The notes below the pieces were generated by a model. The model had not been told where the DNA came from. It ran no database searches and worked only from the letters and a program-made list of their open reading frames with translations. From Diogma glabrata (Eukaryota; Arthropoda; Insecta; Diptera; Cylindrotomidae), in the NCBI GenBank assembly GCA_963693315.1, contig OY856186.1:459419360-459483359 (forward strand): a DNA stretch of 64,000 nucleotides. Direction: 5' to 3'. Both the position numbers and the translations under genes were made by a program. This document shows positions 49,325-61,143 of this stretch, piece after piece (position 1 is the stretch's first letter; every line of letters starts with the position of its first letter).

Positions 49325-49830
49325 TTCCATGGTAATGTTCATTTTTTTTAAATCATCTAAAAGTAGATGTTTCAGCAAAAATAAAGATTACTGATTTTTT
49401 TTGAAAAAACTTTTTTAAGCACAGGAGAAAATATGAGGTCACTTTTTTGGTTTAAAATCAAAATCATACGTAAAAATAAATATTTTGATTCCAAAAAATT
49501 GCAGATTATTAGGGACATAATAAGGTACGTTTTCACCAAATTGTGTGAAAAAAAAATTTTTTTAGTGGGAGATAAATATTAAAAACAAAAAATCCTTTTT
49601 TTCTTTGGTTTTTCTATTTTCACGGCAAATTTTAGGTTTTGTGAAGAAATGGCTTATATAAAAGTTATAGACCTTTTTATTACCCACAACTTTTGTTTTA
49701 AACTTTTTTCGATAGAAGCTCTAGTTTCGCTAAAAATCATAAAAAGCCATTTTCTACCCCTGAAAGCTCACCCCATTTCACCCTCGTAACTCGGATCACC
49801 TTTAATTTATGTTTCCCATCATTTGCGCAA
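49325..49830 (+). mobile_element. Right arm of the foldback family
   Basis: 49325-49435 pairs with 47320-47440. 49560-49830 is related to the 43812-44240 element (acctttttattacccacaac, cccctgaaagctcacccca, tcggatcacc against the words there). Confidence 0.65.
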
Positions 49831-50197
49831 TATTTTATTTCTTATCCAAAAGTTTTCATGCTGTTACTATTTTTTCCATTTTGTGCCTGTTTTTAAGGTA
49901 TCTGACGGGATGTTTTATATCATGTTATGTTATATATATCTTTACCTCTAAATTAAACATAAAAAATGTGTTTCCTTGTACTCCGTTTTGATGGTAAATT
50001 TTTTTTTCAAATTTAAACCGCTACCACTAATATAATATCAATAGCAAGCAAAAATATCTAGAAAACATAAAAACGTCAAAACCACGTAAATAATCGCGGT
50101 ACAAAATGTAATAATTATTCGGAAAATTTATTTAATAAATGTTCCGCATTTGGATTTAGACTAATTATTTTTAATTTACTGTCACTTCTTTTTACAG
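49831..50197. other. Intron sequence before the exon
   Basis: AT-rich, no repeat recognised; the last 20 bases are the 3' splice-site tract. Confidence 0.5.
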
Positions 50198-50354
50198 GCC
50201 AACGTTAAGTTTACAATCACAAGATAATGGTGAAACCGGTAAAGCAGATGAAATTGAACCTCATGATTTAATACCAGCTCGTTTTATAGAAGTACAAAAA
50301 GGAAGAATATCACTTGTAGCTCCCCATAAACAGAATGAGTCGACAAAAGATCGG
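50198..50354 (+). CDS. Internal exon of an unidentified host gene
   Basis: This 157-nt segment follows gtcacttctttttacag and is followed by gtaaga, so both splice sites are good. One frame is open throughout: after one leading base that completes a split codon, it encodes 52 residues beginning PTLSLQSQDNGETGKADEIE and ending VAPHKQNESTKDR. The middle includes HDLIPARFIEVQKGR. Other frames contain stops early. The composition is unlike the AT-driven frames around it: many Asp, Glu, Lys and Gln, and a normal codon mix. The exon starts with one base of a split codon and ends on a codon boundary. I do not recognise the family. It is flanked by long introns; the next exons are probably outside the window. 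Confidence 0.75.
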
Positions 50355-51000
50355 GTAAGACCTTTTTCTTATTATTTTTTAAAACTCTTATGCAAGTAAT
50401 TGGATATTTGAGTAAATTTTTTAAAACATTAACTTTCATACAAATTAAATATTTTTTGTGTAGGATTGTCTGGTAAATTAAACTTGTACGAAGATTACAG
50501 AAGATAAAAAATCGATTTCAATTGTATATTTTCTTGTATCTTTAATTAGTGCTGTGAGATATTTTATTTTATTTGGAATATCAAATTTTTTTGATAGTAG
50601 GATGAACAAATTTAAGATTTCTGATAAATATAGTTGAAGTGCACAAACTTTGAATCGTTGTTTGTTAAAACTATCGTCACCAACGTTTCTCAGATGAAAT
50701 CGGATTGCGAAATGCCCATGTGTATATGGGTAGTTTTACACACGAAGGAAGAAAATGGAGCTAATTACGGCACGACATGTTTTTTGCGTATAAGCTCTGG
50801 CAACTAGTTTTAGTTAATGTTGATGACGTTCTTTCAACTTTTCTGAATGTGGCCAGTCAAAAAAAAAAAACAAAAAAAAAACAAAATAAAAAACAAAAAA
50901 AAAATACCAGTCAAAATTAAAAAATATCCTTCTTACTCCTAAATTAACTCAAAATTATCTCAATATTATCTCAAAATACGAAATAAACATTTATCCAAGT
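50355..51000. other. Intron sequence after the exon, with an A-rich tract
   Basis: The A-rich run at 50860-50906 (interrupted only by C and T) could be an old retroposon tail. No other feature. Confidence 0.45.
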
Positions 51001-51960
51001 CTACCCGTTTTTAAATCTTCCAGGGACTGAGAACCAGGGGACTGAGAATTTATCAGTATTTCGCTTAAAAATGACAAAATTACGTCTAAAAAAAAAATAA
51101 ACGGATTCTATACCAAGGCAATACATATTCACGACGTATAAAACTACAAAATTACCTGTAATTAAAATACTTTTTACGAAAATACTTGCCAGGGGAGTGA
51201 TAATTTGACTGGACAACACACGATCTTGCTAGTAATGATGACTGTTTTGATTGATAGAACCTCGGCTAAGTAGAACACTTGCAATATTATATTTATTGAA
51301 GTTTAATTAATTCCTGTGACGAGCAATAACTTGCAAGAAATATGAATTTCAAATATTTTCAATGTGCTTTGATTGGGCAGAAGAATAATAACAAATTCGT
51401 GCGACAAACTTTAATAGGATATATCTTATATGAAATATAGAGTAATGTTATTATTATTTACACATTATTAAAGCATCATTATTTAAAATTATTACTACAG
51501 TGTAAATTTGTCTCTACACACTTAGAATCATTGATTATTTAGGTTACCAGCTTTGACTTTCAAGGACACGCCAGGGGACTGAGAATTTGACGTTTTGAAT
51601 AATTTTTTTTTCTAAGAAATATATTTCGAAACGGGTTTGTTTTGGGTGACCAGCTAGACATAGTTAAGGTTTACAAATTTCATTTGAAAAAAAAATTTTT
51701 TTATTCATATTAATATACGAAATAAGCAGAGCCGTCCAAAATTCATATGTTTGCAGAACTACCCATATACTTATCCTCGTTTTAATCTCGTTCAATTGCC
51801 AAACCAACAGCCAAATTGCATAAATGACATTCTGTACATCGAACAGAATGCAAAAGGGCTTCTTTGTACAAATTGCATATAAATAGAATGATTTATCGAA
51901 TCCAGTAGTCTTAAATGCCGCTAAATCACAATAGTTTAACAAAAGCATTTATCCACCCCT
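51001..51960 (-). repeat. Dispersed-repeat segment with recurring 'ccaggggactgagaatttgac'-type word
   Basis: ccaggggactgagaattt occurs near 51035 and 51569, with a variant ccaggggagtgataattt near 51188. On the - strand these read as repeated KFSVPW-type peptides, and a 94-codon - frame lies at 51664-51948 (MLLLNYCDLAAFKTTGF and following). The function is unknown; it may be a degraded mobile-element ORF. Confidence 0.35.
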
Positions 51961-52325
51961 CAGAGTGCATGGTGTTGCAAGATCTAGGTCTAAAAATGAA
52001 TCTGCATTATTGTGGCACATATTGCTCTTACCTAACAAAATAAATATTCTTTAAAATAAATTTGAATAAACCGGGCAATCATTTTAAAAATAAACATAGA
52101 AAGCATAAGGATGACAGAAACTTCTTCAAATTGTTTTGCAGGACAAACTGATAGACCATTTAAAAAATAAAATATAGATATATTATAAGTGCAGTAACAA
52201 AAAAATATCAAAATACGTCTAGGATGTTAGTAATGAAAAGCAGATACCGATATATTTCGTGCAACTCTGCTCAATATTTCCAAAAAGAATGGCAGAAAAA
52301 CGTGTTCTAGACAGAGTTGTGAAAT
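51961..52325. other. Noncoding DNA, nothing recognised
   Basis: No supported feature. Confidence 0.4.
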
Positions 52326-53304
52326 CTTGACCATTTTTGATTTTCCTGAAACTTGGCATATAAGTAGTTTGGACAAAATAAAAAATACCACTTATTTTAA
52401 AATTTTTTTAAAGTGCATAGTTTGAGCATAAGGGGCACCCAAACATACATGAAAAATGAAAATTCTGCCAATCCGATGTAACTTTGAAATTAAATTGCTC
52501 AAGAACGGCTATACCAATTTCACCAAATTTTTTTTTGTTTGATAGATTATTAATTGTTCGTTTGAAAAAAAATTAATTTATTGTTTTTATAATTAATTTT
52601 TAAATAAAAATATTAAAAATACTTTTTTAAAGATGGCGCTAGGGTCAAAGATCAATTGGAATTTAATTAATTTTTTTTCTGAAAATAGTTCTATCCTTAC
52701 TCTAAAATATATCAAATTTACAAAGAGGCTAACATCCTTGTTCTTAAGATGTTTAATTTTAAAGATTTTTAGTCATTCTAAAATTCTAATTGTTCATTAT
52801 TTTTTCGAACAATTTATATCATCAAAAAATTTTAACCACTGAAGTTCGAGAAAATAATGAACAATTAGAATTTTAGAATGACTAAAAATCTTTAAAATTA
52901 AATATCTCAAGAACACAAATTAATGCCTCTTTGTGCATTTGATATATTTTAAAGGAAGGTTAGAACTATATTTCGAAAATAAAAAAAGTTAAAATTTAAT
53001 TGATTTTAAAGTTTTTTGTTAATGGAAGTTGTTTGAAAAAATGAAGAAAAATTCGAATTTCAGCCGTACTAAAAATCTTTAAAATTAAATATCCCAAGAG
53101 AGTTTGGTGAAATCGGTATAGCCGTTCTTGAGCAATTTAATTTCAAAGTTACATCGGATTGGCAGAATCTCCATTGTTCATGCATGTTGGGGTGCCCCCT
53201 ATGCTCAAACTATGCACTTTAAAAAAATTTTAAAATAAGTTGTATTTTTTATTTTGTCCATACTACTTATATGCCAAGTTTCAGGAAAATCGAAAATGGT
53301 CAAG
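52326..53304. mobile_element. Foldback element, ~0.98 kb, degenerate arms
   Basis: The outer arms (52326-52545 and about 53095-53304) share cctgaaacttggcatataag, aaattaaattgctcaagaac, ggctataccaatttcacc and ccaatccgatgtaactt in inverted form. The inner arms meet around 52810/52844 (aattctaattgttcattatt and complement). The arms have drifted by substitutions and indels. The ORF at 52633-52842 is part of the fold and not credible as a gene. Confidence 0.8.
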
Positions 53305-53924
53305 TTCAAATTTCGACCTTTTCACCTGCGTAGATCACGATTTTCATCATATTAGAATTGATTATTGATGTACGTTAGTGTTTCGTTACTTTGAAAAATG
53401 ATTCAAAACAACCATTAGCTTAGAAAATATGAGGTTCTTTCTTTGTGGCGGACCTTAATAAACGGCATAATATTGGAATTTAAATTTAAAATAAAAAAAT
53501 TAACAAATTGACAACATTATGAACATCCGACATCAAAATTATAATATTTAGAAATAACAACTATCTGTTTAATTAGATTAATTTATGTAAATTTGTTTGT
53601 TACGGATATTGTTCTATTTGATTACCGTTTTGTGTTGTAGGTTAATTAGCTGATCGGAACCGATTAGTTAGCTTAATTTTTATCACAACATTGAGAAAAA
53701 TATAGTGTTTTTTTCATCTACATTAAAAGAACTAATTATCTACATTAAAAGAATTTAAAGAACAGCCGTGATATCAATTATTTCTACTAACAGTAGATAG
53801 TTTCTCTTTTAACACTGAAAAGTTTTTTCTTATTTTTTCTCGTGATGTGATCCCCTGATGTGATTTTTTTTATTTTATCCATCTTAACACATTTGCACTT
53901 TTTATAATTTCAGACTAGCCTGAT
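53305..53924. other. AT-rich noncoding DNA, nothing recognised
   Basis: No supported feature except a 3'ss-like tttttataatttcag at about 53914 directly before the GC-richer block. Confidence 0.4.
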
Positions 53925-54085
53925 CAGAACCAAAAACGGCGAACTTGATCTGGGGTCTGATTCGGCTATCCCAATCAGGACCTGATAGAGAAAAAGCGTT
54001 ATACTCGAGATCAGCGCTCCATCAGACTGTCTTTTTAGTGCACGATCCGAATTAGAGCAAACTTGATCAGAATCTTATGTGAGCC
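53925..54085. repeat. GC-richer repeat-like block with 'ctgatcagaacc' words
   Basis: The block (actagcctgatcagaacc, gatctggggtctgattcgg, caatcaggacctgatag, gcaaacttgatcagaatc) contrasts with its surroundings and repeats gatca/tgatc words. It resembles in style the blocks at 7990 and 61870. A 23-codon open frame follows the AG at 53914, but no donor ends it, so an exon is not supported. Confidence 0.35.
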
Positions 54086-54959
54086 CTGAAAAATTTCTCC
54101 TCGGTATATTTTACCTAATTATTATTTAATTTTCGTAAAATCATCATTTGATGTTGCACTAGTTTCGCTTTTAAATAATCGCTTTTTAAATAATTTTTAA
54201 ATTTCAATATATTATGGTTTAAACTGGTAGCTACGCCTGGTAGCTACGCCTATTGGTAAACATTTGTGTTCTTAAATAATTATTAGAAGGGTGTTGTTGG
54301 AGTTGTACTTTCGAGCAATCGTGAAGGTTAATTGAAAGATAGAACCTAGAGTGAAGATATGAATTATTTTGGGTCAAATTCGAAATAACACAATTGCATT
54401 TTAAATAAAAAGCTAACTAAAATACTTCGAACTAGATACACCCATAGAAATGTTCCACAAGAAATACTAAAATAACATCTTTTGATTTACCCTAAAAATT
54501 TAAGGTCTGTTAACAAAACATATTGTTATGTATGACTGATTTTTAACTCAAAAACAGAACATCGTCATGGATAGTTAAATAAACTCAACCATATAAAGAT
54601 TGTTTTCCTTGATATTATTAATTTTACTATAAAATGTTAACAGGTATCGATTATTATATCTATCTCTCCACTTCCTGTCAAATTTTTTGTAAAATTCTTA
54701 AATAATATTAACAGAATCAACTCGTTACAGAGTGACGACAGTATGGTTGTGTCGCAAATATGAATTTTAGAGATTTTTCTATCAAATCGTGTAGAGGTTG
54801 TTCAATAGAACACTTAAAGATAGCAATATTGGTGTTTAATGGTGACCTAAAACCGTTTTCATTCCGGGTAGGATGCGTATAAAATATAAACGATATTAAT
54901 TTTTTTTTTTTTAAATAAAAAGTGTTGCGTTATAGGGTTTAGAATATGTGTCACAACAA
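54086..54959. other. AT-rich noncoding DNA
   Basis: A 13-bp word, ggtagctacgcct, is tandemly duplicated at 54227-54252. Nothing else recognised. Confidence 0.45.
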
Positions 54960-56190
54960 CACATAAATACCGATGTGACGATGTTGTAGAAAATCAAGTT
55001 TTGATGTCAAATCTCGATCACCCACAATTCGAATAGCTTGCTTTTGAACAGAGTCCAAGAGGGCCAAGAAGCAGCACCCCAAACTTGGCAACAGTACTCC
55101 ATACAGGGACGAATTTAGGATTTATAAACATTGGAGCAATTGGTATGGATTGAAAAAATTGTTTGTATCTATTTAGGAGGCCGAGTTTTCTAGACGCGTT
55201 TTTGCCATCACCATTACATGATCGTTCCAGAGTAGGTCATTTGAAACTGTGACACCCAATAAACGAATGTTTTTACCTATTGGTTCATCGCATATACTGA
55301 ATAAAATATCTTTAGGGAACTCGGTCTTTGATCTGGAAACAATCAACAGCTGTGTTTTGGTATAGAATTGAAATTGACCAGGTTTTAGTCACCCCAATCG
55401 GCGACTTTTTTTAGGTCTTTATTCACGTTTATGGCAGCGTCTCTCAGGGCGGGATCAATTCGTTCGTGCATTTTACCTTTTGAAGGAAGGGGCTCGAACG
55501 ACTTATGCAGAGTACTATCATCTGCAAAACTATTTATTGGGTTGCTGGTGATTTTCAGCAATTCGTTGATATAAATCGAAAATAGAGTTGGGGACAATAC
55601 TGACCGTTGCGGTACACCAGCGTTAATTAGTTTAGACTCAGACGAAAATCCGTCTAAGGAGACCGAAATGTATCGAAATGTATGTTGGATAGAAAATTTT
55701 GAATCAACTTCACAACATTAGGATGAAAACCATACGCAACGAGCTTGTTGATGAAGTTGGCATGACAGACTCGATCGAATGTCTTGGAGATGTATAAAGC
55801 GATAATGTATAATTCACCACCTTTATCAAGTATGGTGTTCCAATAATGCGCTACATAGTTTAATAGATCGGTAAAATGTGGAATTGTGTGTATTAATATA
55901 ATCGGAAATGTGTGTATTAATATAATGCTCGTTGACTTTGGATATAGGACCGATTATTAAGTTATTGGCCCATAATTTGAGATATCGGATTTTGGTACCT
56001 TTTTGGGGACGGGCTGGATACTTGCCAACTTCCAGCACGAGGGAAATGTACCAGATTTATAGGATTGGTAGAATACCTTAGTCAAAATTGGTGCAAGTTC
56101 TTTGGAAAAGGTTTTTAAAATAATGGGTGGAAGTGGAATGTTGTCCATTCCTGAGGCTTTGTTGATGTTTAACCCTTTTTAAAGTTTAGC
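54960..56190 (-). pseudogene. Non-LTR retrotransposon reverse transcriptase relic (Jockey/CR1-like)
   Basis: Read on the - strand, the blocks fall in RT order. First are LAPILTKVFYQSYKSGTFPS and WKLASIQPVPKK (from about 56110). Next comes motif A-like ALYISKTFDRVCHANFINKL (about 55750), where the expected LD has become LY, so the first catalytic Asp is lost. Then come VPQRSVLSPTLFSIYINELL (about 55590) and the catalytic box NSFADDSTLH (about 55525). Last are PCMEYCCQVWGAASWP and, after a shift, QKQAIRIVGDRDLTSKLDFL (down to about 54970). LINE reverse transcriptases prime on nicked target DNA. This copy lacks the endonuclease and is interrupted by several stops and shifts. It is the same family as 33117-33945. 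Confidence 0.9.
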
Positions 56191-56816
56191 GACTATTTTG
56201 GGTTTGAAGTGGAGTTATAATTATATTTATGTTTTGCTGATATATTATGAGTCATTTAGACCTTAGTTACCTAAATAATAATGATACTCTTAATTCCTAA
56301 GGGAATTATAGGGACCGTGCATAGCTATTTGATTCGACCGTCGCGCTTTGAGTGTTAGGGTCTGTAAGTATTGGTTCTTTTTTCCAACCAATTACACGTT
56401 AAACAAAGTTTATGATCTAGTATTCCGTTTAAATTATTCGATTATTTTGTTGTTTGTGAAAATATTAAAATGAAAATAAAGTAAATTAGGCACTAATTAT
56501 GCGACATTTTATACAATATACATAAATATTTATTAAACTTTACGTAACAGGAACGGAGATTTTTAGTAATATTAAAGAGAAAGTACGATTTGATTTAAAA
56601 TATGTAAAACGACCAACGTCAAACTAATTTCAAATAGAACCAAAAGTTTGTATACTCAACACTTGGTGCGTAACAATCAGATACGCACGATCCCTATAAT
56701 AAAATTTGAACTAAAAAACAACTAACTTGATCAATTAAAACGCAAAATCATGCTATCAAATACTTGATAAATATAAATGTTTTAGTTTGATAAATGTTTT
56801 ATAGTAAAAAATAAAA
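56191..56816. other. AT-rich noncoding DNA, nothing recognised
   Basis: No supported feature. Confidence 0.45.
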
Positions 56817-56951
56817 TTATTTATGTATCACGTGAATTATTAGACGTCAATTACCTTGTGAAACTTACTAACCCTCGGGCCAGAGGCCCTCGGGTAGTAA
56901 ACGTTTCCCGTGGGAATTAACATCCTTATAATTTCCTTGATACATAAATAA
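56817..56951. mobile_element. Small palindromic MITE, 135 bp
   Basis: Perfect 14-bp terminal inverted repeats (ttatttatgtatca at 56817-56830, tgatacataaataa at 56938-56951) enclose imperfectly paired arms. The GC-rich centre, accctcgggc then cagaggccctcgggt, is near-palindromic. Too short to code. The superfamily is not assigned. Confidence 0.75.
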
Positions 56952-59640
56952 CTATTTTTTAAATTAGAAAACAACATAAATTTCAAAATCCATATTCTAA
57001 TTTTTTATGCTTGACTTTGATTTTATAGCTTTGTAAAATTACATTATAATATCATAGCAACTACAATTTGTTATTTAACGAAAATAATTTTCCACTAGAG
57101 TGAAATTGACGCGGAATTAAACCTGCATGAAAATAGACTTTTCATATGCTATCGTAGAAAATAGTATATTTTGCTACAAGAGTTGAAAACGCCATTTTTT
57201 CTGTGAGTAAACATTTGTACACGAGACGCGCTAGCGTCGATTGAGGCAAGTTTACGAACGAAAAACGTTTTTATCTCGCGTAGGAAATGCAATTTTTTCT
57301 ACGATAATATAAATGGGCTATTATTTTGAAAACTTACATTTTTTTGTCAATTTTTAAATTTTTGATTTTTAAAAAATCTGAAATATTGATATATTGTTCG
57401 TATTGACGAAAGAAAAAAAGCAATTTCTGGATTTTTTTTGAGTACTATGAATCGGCGTTATACGCGGTTGAATTTTTGAGGCTTTTTCACGTAGTTTTTA
57501 TTTACGATTTACGTATACTTTTGCAAATAAAAAGAAAAATAGTTGAATAATCGAAATTTGTAAGTCGAAAATTAATAATGTTTCTCTTTTCCGCTAGGAG
57601 GCGCGTGAAACCTTGGTTTACATCAAAGCTCATATCTCAAAAATCGTCCTTTTTTTCACCAATTCTAAAGTAAACACATGCAGCTATGAAATTACGAAAA
57701 AAGTGAGAGATTCCATATGGATTTTTTATACGATTTTTTAAAGTTTAGTATGTATTTGAAAAATTCACATGTGTTTTAGTTTAGTTAATTAGTCTTTACT
57801 AAATGTGGATCTAATACATTGAAAATTTTATATTTTAACATTCGTACTAAATTTGAAACATATTCTGTGCATTACTCATGAAAAACAGGTTTTTATTGAG
57901 AATAAGAATTCGAGGTCCCATCGATCGAAGATTTTGATATACTTTGAACATCTTAACACTAACGCTAGCAAAAGAATAAGACTATTATAAATAAATATTT
58001 TTTTCTTTAAGTCATAATTTAATGAAACAATATTAATATTATAAACAAATGTCAGTACATTGCATTCCATTCAATACAATCAACTACATTCAACTAAAGA
58101 AATAAGAGAATTTAACTTAAGATTTGATTTTTGAGAACGTAAAATAGAAAAACCATTGTGATTGTAATTTGAAAATAATTTTAATACAATCAAAAAAATT
58201 TGTTTAATACAATCATAAATTATCGAATAATGATAATTTTTTATAGGAAAATTTTAATAACGCAATAGGTTAAGTTCATTATGCAATAAGTTAGAAAATA
58301 ATACAATAATGCATACTATTATTATGGAAAAAACATACAAATAAAGTTGATTTTAATAGTTTGAAGATGATAAAATAAATATTTTTTGTTTTTTATCTTA
58401 CCCAAATCATTAAAAAATAAAAATTATATATCTATAAATGCACAGTTACTATATGGTACAAGACGAGTCAAAATAAAATTAAAATATAACAGCAACCGTA
58501 GGTAAAATATGTCTATTACATTTAACTGACAGACGACCAATCACCTAACAAAGTAGCAACACGTAAATAGTAGAAATACTGAGCTTTTTCTTTTGCATTT
58601 TATTTTTGTTAAAAAATTAGAAATCAAAAGATTGATTCTTCTCGCCATATTCAATTGGAACAATTTTATAAATAAGAAAATGAAAACCATTTGTGATGCA
58701 GTTAAGAATATCAATACGTAAAACCATACTCTTTTACATAATATGCAACAACACAACACATTGTAAAAAATGAAAAAAATTTGTGTTCCTCTGTTTTAAT
58801 TGAATTTTTAATGACAAAATTTAACGGTTGAATTTTTATATCTTTTTTCGTTGATTATTTATTTATTAAAACAATTAAAAATAATACTTCTAGTATCTTA
58901 TTTAAAAATTTATATTATATTGTAGTGAAAATGACGACAAATTTCATTACCGAATGAAAGACAGCAAATTCGCATAAAACTGTAGAAATGTTGGGCAGTA
59001 AAATAAATTTAAAATGCGGAAAAAACTCAATTAAATAGACAGATGGTGTGATTGATGATGAAGAATATTATTATTTTTTTTATTTCTTTAGTTTATAATG
59101 TGATCTTGTCATTGAATAAAAAACTTCTTACTTAATCTTTTTGTGGTAGTATTATTTTTTGGTCGAGTGAAAATAAAGTAAAGTGCTTTTTTGCGTAACG
59201 TTTCGTTTAAAATAAAATTATTCAAGTATTTTAATTAATTTTCTTATTTTTATTTGAATGAGATTCTATGATGATGGTATTTTAATTGACATTTGTTATT
59301 TTTTTCAAAATTTTTTTGAATAGAAGTTTACATTGCTATATGATGGTTGGTTGTATTTAGAAGACGGTGCATTTTGTTTGTTTCATTTCTACTGGTAATG
59401 TTTGACTTGCAACGAGATCGTTCGATTAGTTTAAGTTTGTTATTGACATCGCAAAATTGTTTTCCTCTAACTCTAAATTGGTCTGTATGATTTTTATTTC
59501 TTTATAATTGGTTGAAGTAATTTTGGCAGAAATGGCTCTGCTTGCATATTGGAGAAAAAAGCAATATTTTTTTGTTTAAATAAAATATGTTGTCTTCTTG
59601 ATTTTTTTTTGATCTAATCTTCTTGATTTATTTTTTAATA
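56952..59640. other. AT-rich noncoding DNA with repeat-like patches
   Basis: 57170-57300 has CpG-containing words (gacgcgctagcgtcg, tatctcgcgtagg), and 57590-57730 has mobile-element-like text (gctcatatctcaaaaatcg), but no family is assigned. No exon found. Confidence 0.4.
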
Positions 59641-59793
59641 AACGATCCGACTATAGTGCAATTCAAAATCACAGAGTCTCTAGGAGGAACTGATCACAAT
59701 TTGATTTCAACTACACTAAATATTGAAACGCCCAAGCCATTTAAAGCCAATCCTAGACGTGTTTGGAACTACAAAAATGCGGATTGGCAATAA
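59641..59793 (+). pseudogene. Non-LTR retrotransposon endonuclease (APE-type), C-terminal fragment
   Basis: Fifty open codons, NDPTIVQFKITESLGGTDHN then LISTTLNI ... PRRVWNYKNADW, end at TAA (59791-59793). The [S/T]DHN box is the C-terminal catalytic motif of the apurinic-type endonuclease (Asp and His of the active site), and the RVWNYKNADW block is the usual linker into the RT region of Jockey/CR1-like LINEs. The N-terminal catalytic residues and the RT are absent. It could come from the same family as the RT relics at 33117-35798 and 54960-56190. Confidence 0.8.
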
Positions 59794-60054
59794 CAGCAAC
59801 CTCAAAAGGCCTCAAAAGTCATTATAAATGTTATCCATGGAAACAAACTTGCTTAATAATGAAAGTCCCCAATACCAAAACCTCAGTTCAGCGTACATTT
59901 ATTGTGTCAAACGGCGGAGAACGAGATCTCGAGTATTTAAGCTTTTACGTTAAATATATGGCTCTTCGACAGTTAAACTCGACGACGAGGCGCTCGCCAA
60001 GCGGCAAATACAAACTTTCAACCATCAACTGACAGCTTGAAAAGCCTACTTTCA
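59794..60054. other. Unassigned segment between LINE and Penelope relics
   Basis: Less AT-rich than its surroundings, with an 89-codon + frame (59763-60032) that overlaps the endonuclease relic in another frame, and a second frame ending KLDDEALAKRQIQTFNHQL. Probably a mobile-element remnant; no family is assigned. Confidence 0.3.
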
Positions 60055-60510
60055 CTATCGAGCGTAGGAAAAGTTTAATGATTGATTTTCTTCTATTTCC
60101 AACGTGAATTTTATTGATAGATGTTCTTGGTTGATTGTTTGGAAAAACTGCTGAAGGTTATCTTTTTTTGTGACAGCGAATATATCGTCTACATATATTT
60201 GCCAAATTCTAGGGAAAATGGAACATTTGTTTTCAGAATTCTTTTTCGATATTTGATGGTTTGCTATATTTTGCACTTAATTCTGCATCCAACCAAGCCG
60301 TTTCTTCAATGTTTGGGTTATCTTGTTTTTTGTTACGTTTATAAATTTCGGGCACAGGGGAAAAAATTTACAATCTTGAAGAAATTCATTGTGTGATTTT
60401 TGTAGCGCTGCTTTAATTTTTAGTCGCAAATATTTGTTCAACTCCAATTTTTGGTTGGTATCCATTATAATAATATGAAAAACATTTTCGGAGTGACGTG
60501 AATTATCCAT
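60055..60510 (-). pseudogene. Second Penelope-like reverse transcriptase relic
   Basis: Two - strand frames join. The upstream one (60510 to 60277) carries KIKAALQKSHNEFLQDCKFF and the downstream one (60276 to 60055) carries IWQIYVDDIFAVTKKDNLQQ and EHLSIKFTLEIEENQSLNF. YVDD followed by SIKFTLE is the Penelope RT signature, with both catalytic Asp retained. It differs clearly from the copy at 25719-26078, so it is a second subfamily. The region between the two frames lacks much of the RT palm, so it is internally deleted. No GIY-YIG domain is present. Confidence 0.8.
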
Positions 60511-60544
60511 TTTAATTTATGATTTTTTGTAGTTACACTAACAC

Positions 60545-60587
60545 CAAAAATAATTCACTTTAAATAATTTAAAGTGAATTATTTTTG
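60545..60587. repeat. Perfect 21-bp hairpin
   Basis: caaaaataattcactttaaat (60545-60565) and its exact reverse complement (60567-60587) are separated by a single A. Confidence 0.9.
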
Positions 60588-61143
60588 TGAAAACTTCTGA
60601 AATTTAAATGCATTAGAACGCTACGCATTCGAAATACATATCAACTTAATTTCATCTTTGTGAATCAATTATATATTATTTTGTACACAAAAGAGCACGA
60701 GACAAGTCATAAAACAATATAAAAACTATTTCAGGTGCAATTTATAATGCGATATAATTTTAAATGTTTTCATCTTCTTAGCGATCCTGTTTCGGTTTAT
60801 TGATGTTAAATGACTTTAACAAAAAATTAATAGCCCTACTCTTGGACAAGAAAGAATTTCATCATTAATAGTTTTAACGAATTCATTTCAAGTGATATTG
60901 TTTTGTAATTTAGTATAATTTGCAGTTTATGTTTTTATAACAACAGGTGGATTTTAATCGGTTGACGCAATTTTAAAAAGGTCTTATAATTATATTTAAC
61001 AGTTATAAAACTATTATGCTGCTTTGAAATAGCTGTTGTTCATTTGAAATCGACTTGTTGAGATCCATTCTGTACTTCCTGTTTAGCACTTTGGATACTA
61101 AAATTCACTTTTTACTCAAATTGCATGGAGGGATCAGTTTTTA
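60588..61143. other. AT-rich noncoding DNA, nothing recognised
   Basis: No supported feature. Confidence 0.4.

Noticed and set aside
53914..53990. Exon after tttttataatttcag (frame TSLIRTKNGELDLG...)
   Set aside because: The frame hits TGA without a donor, and the segment looks like a GC-rich repeat block.
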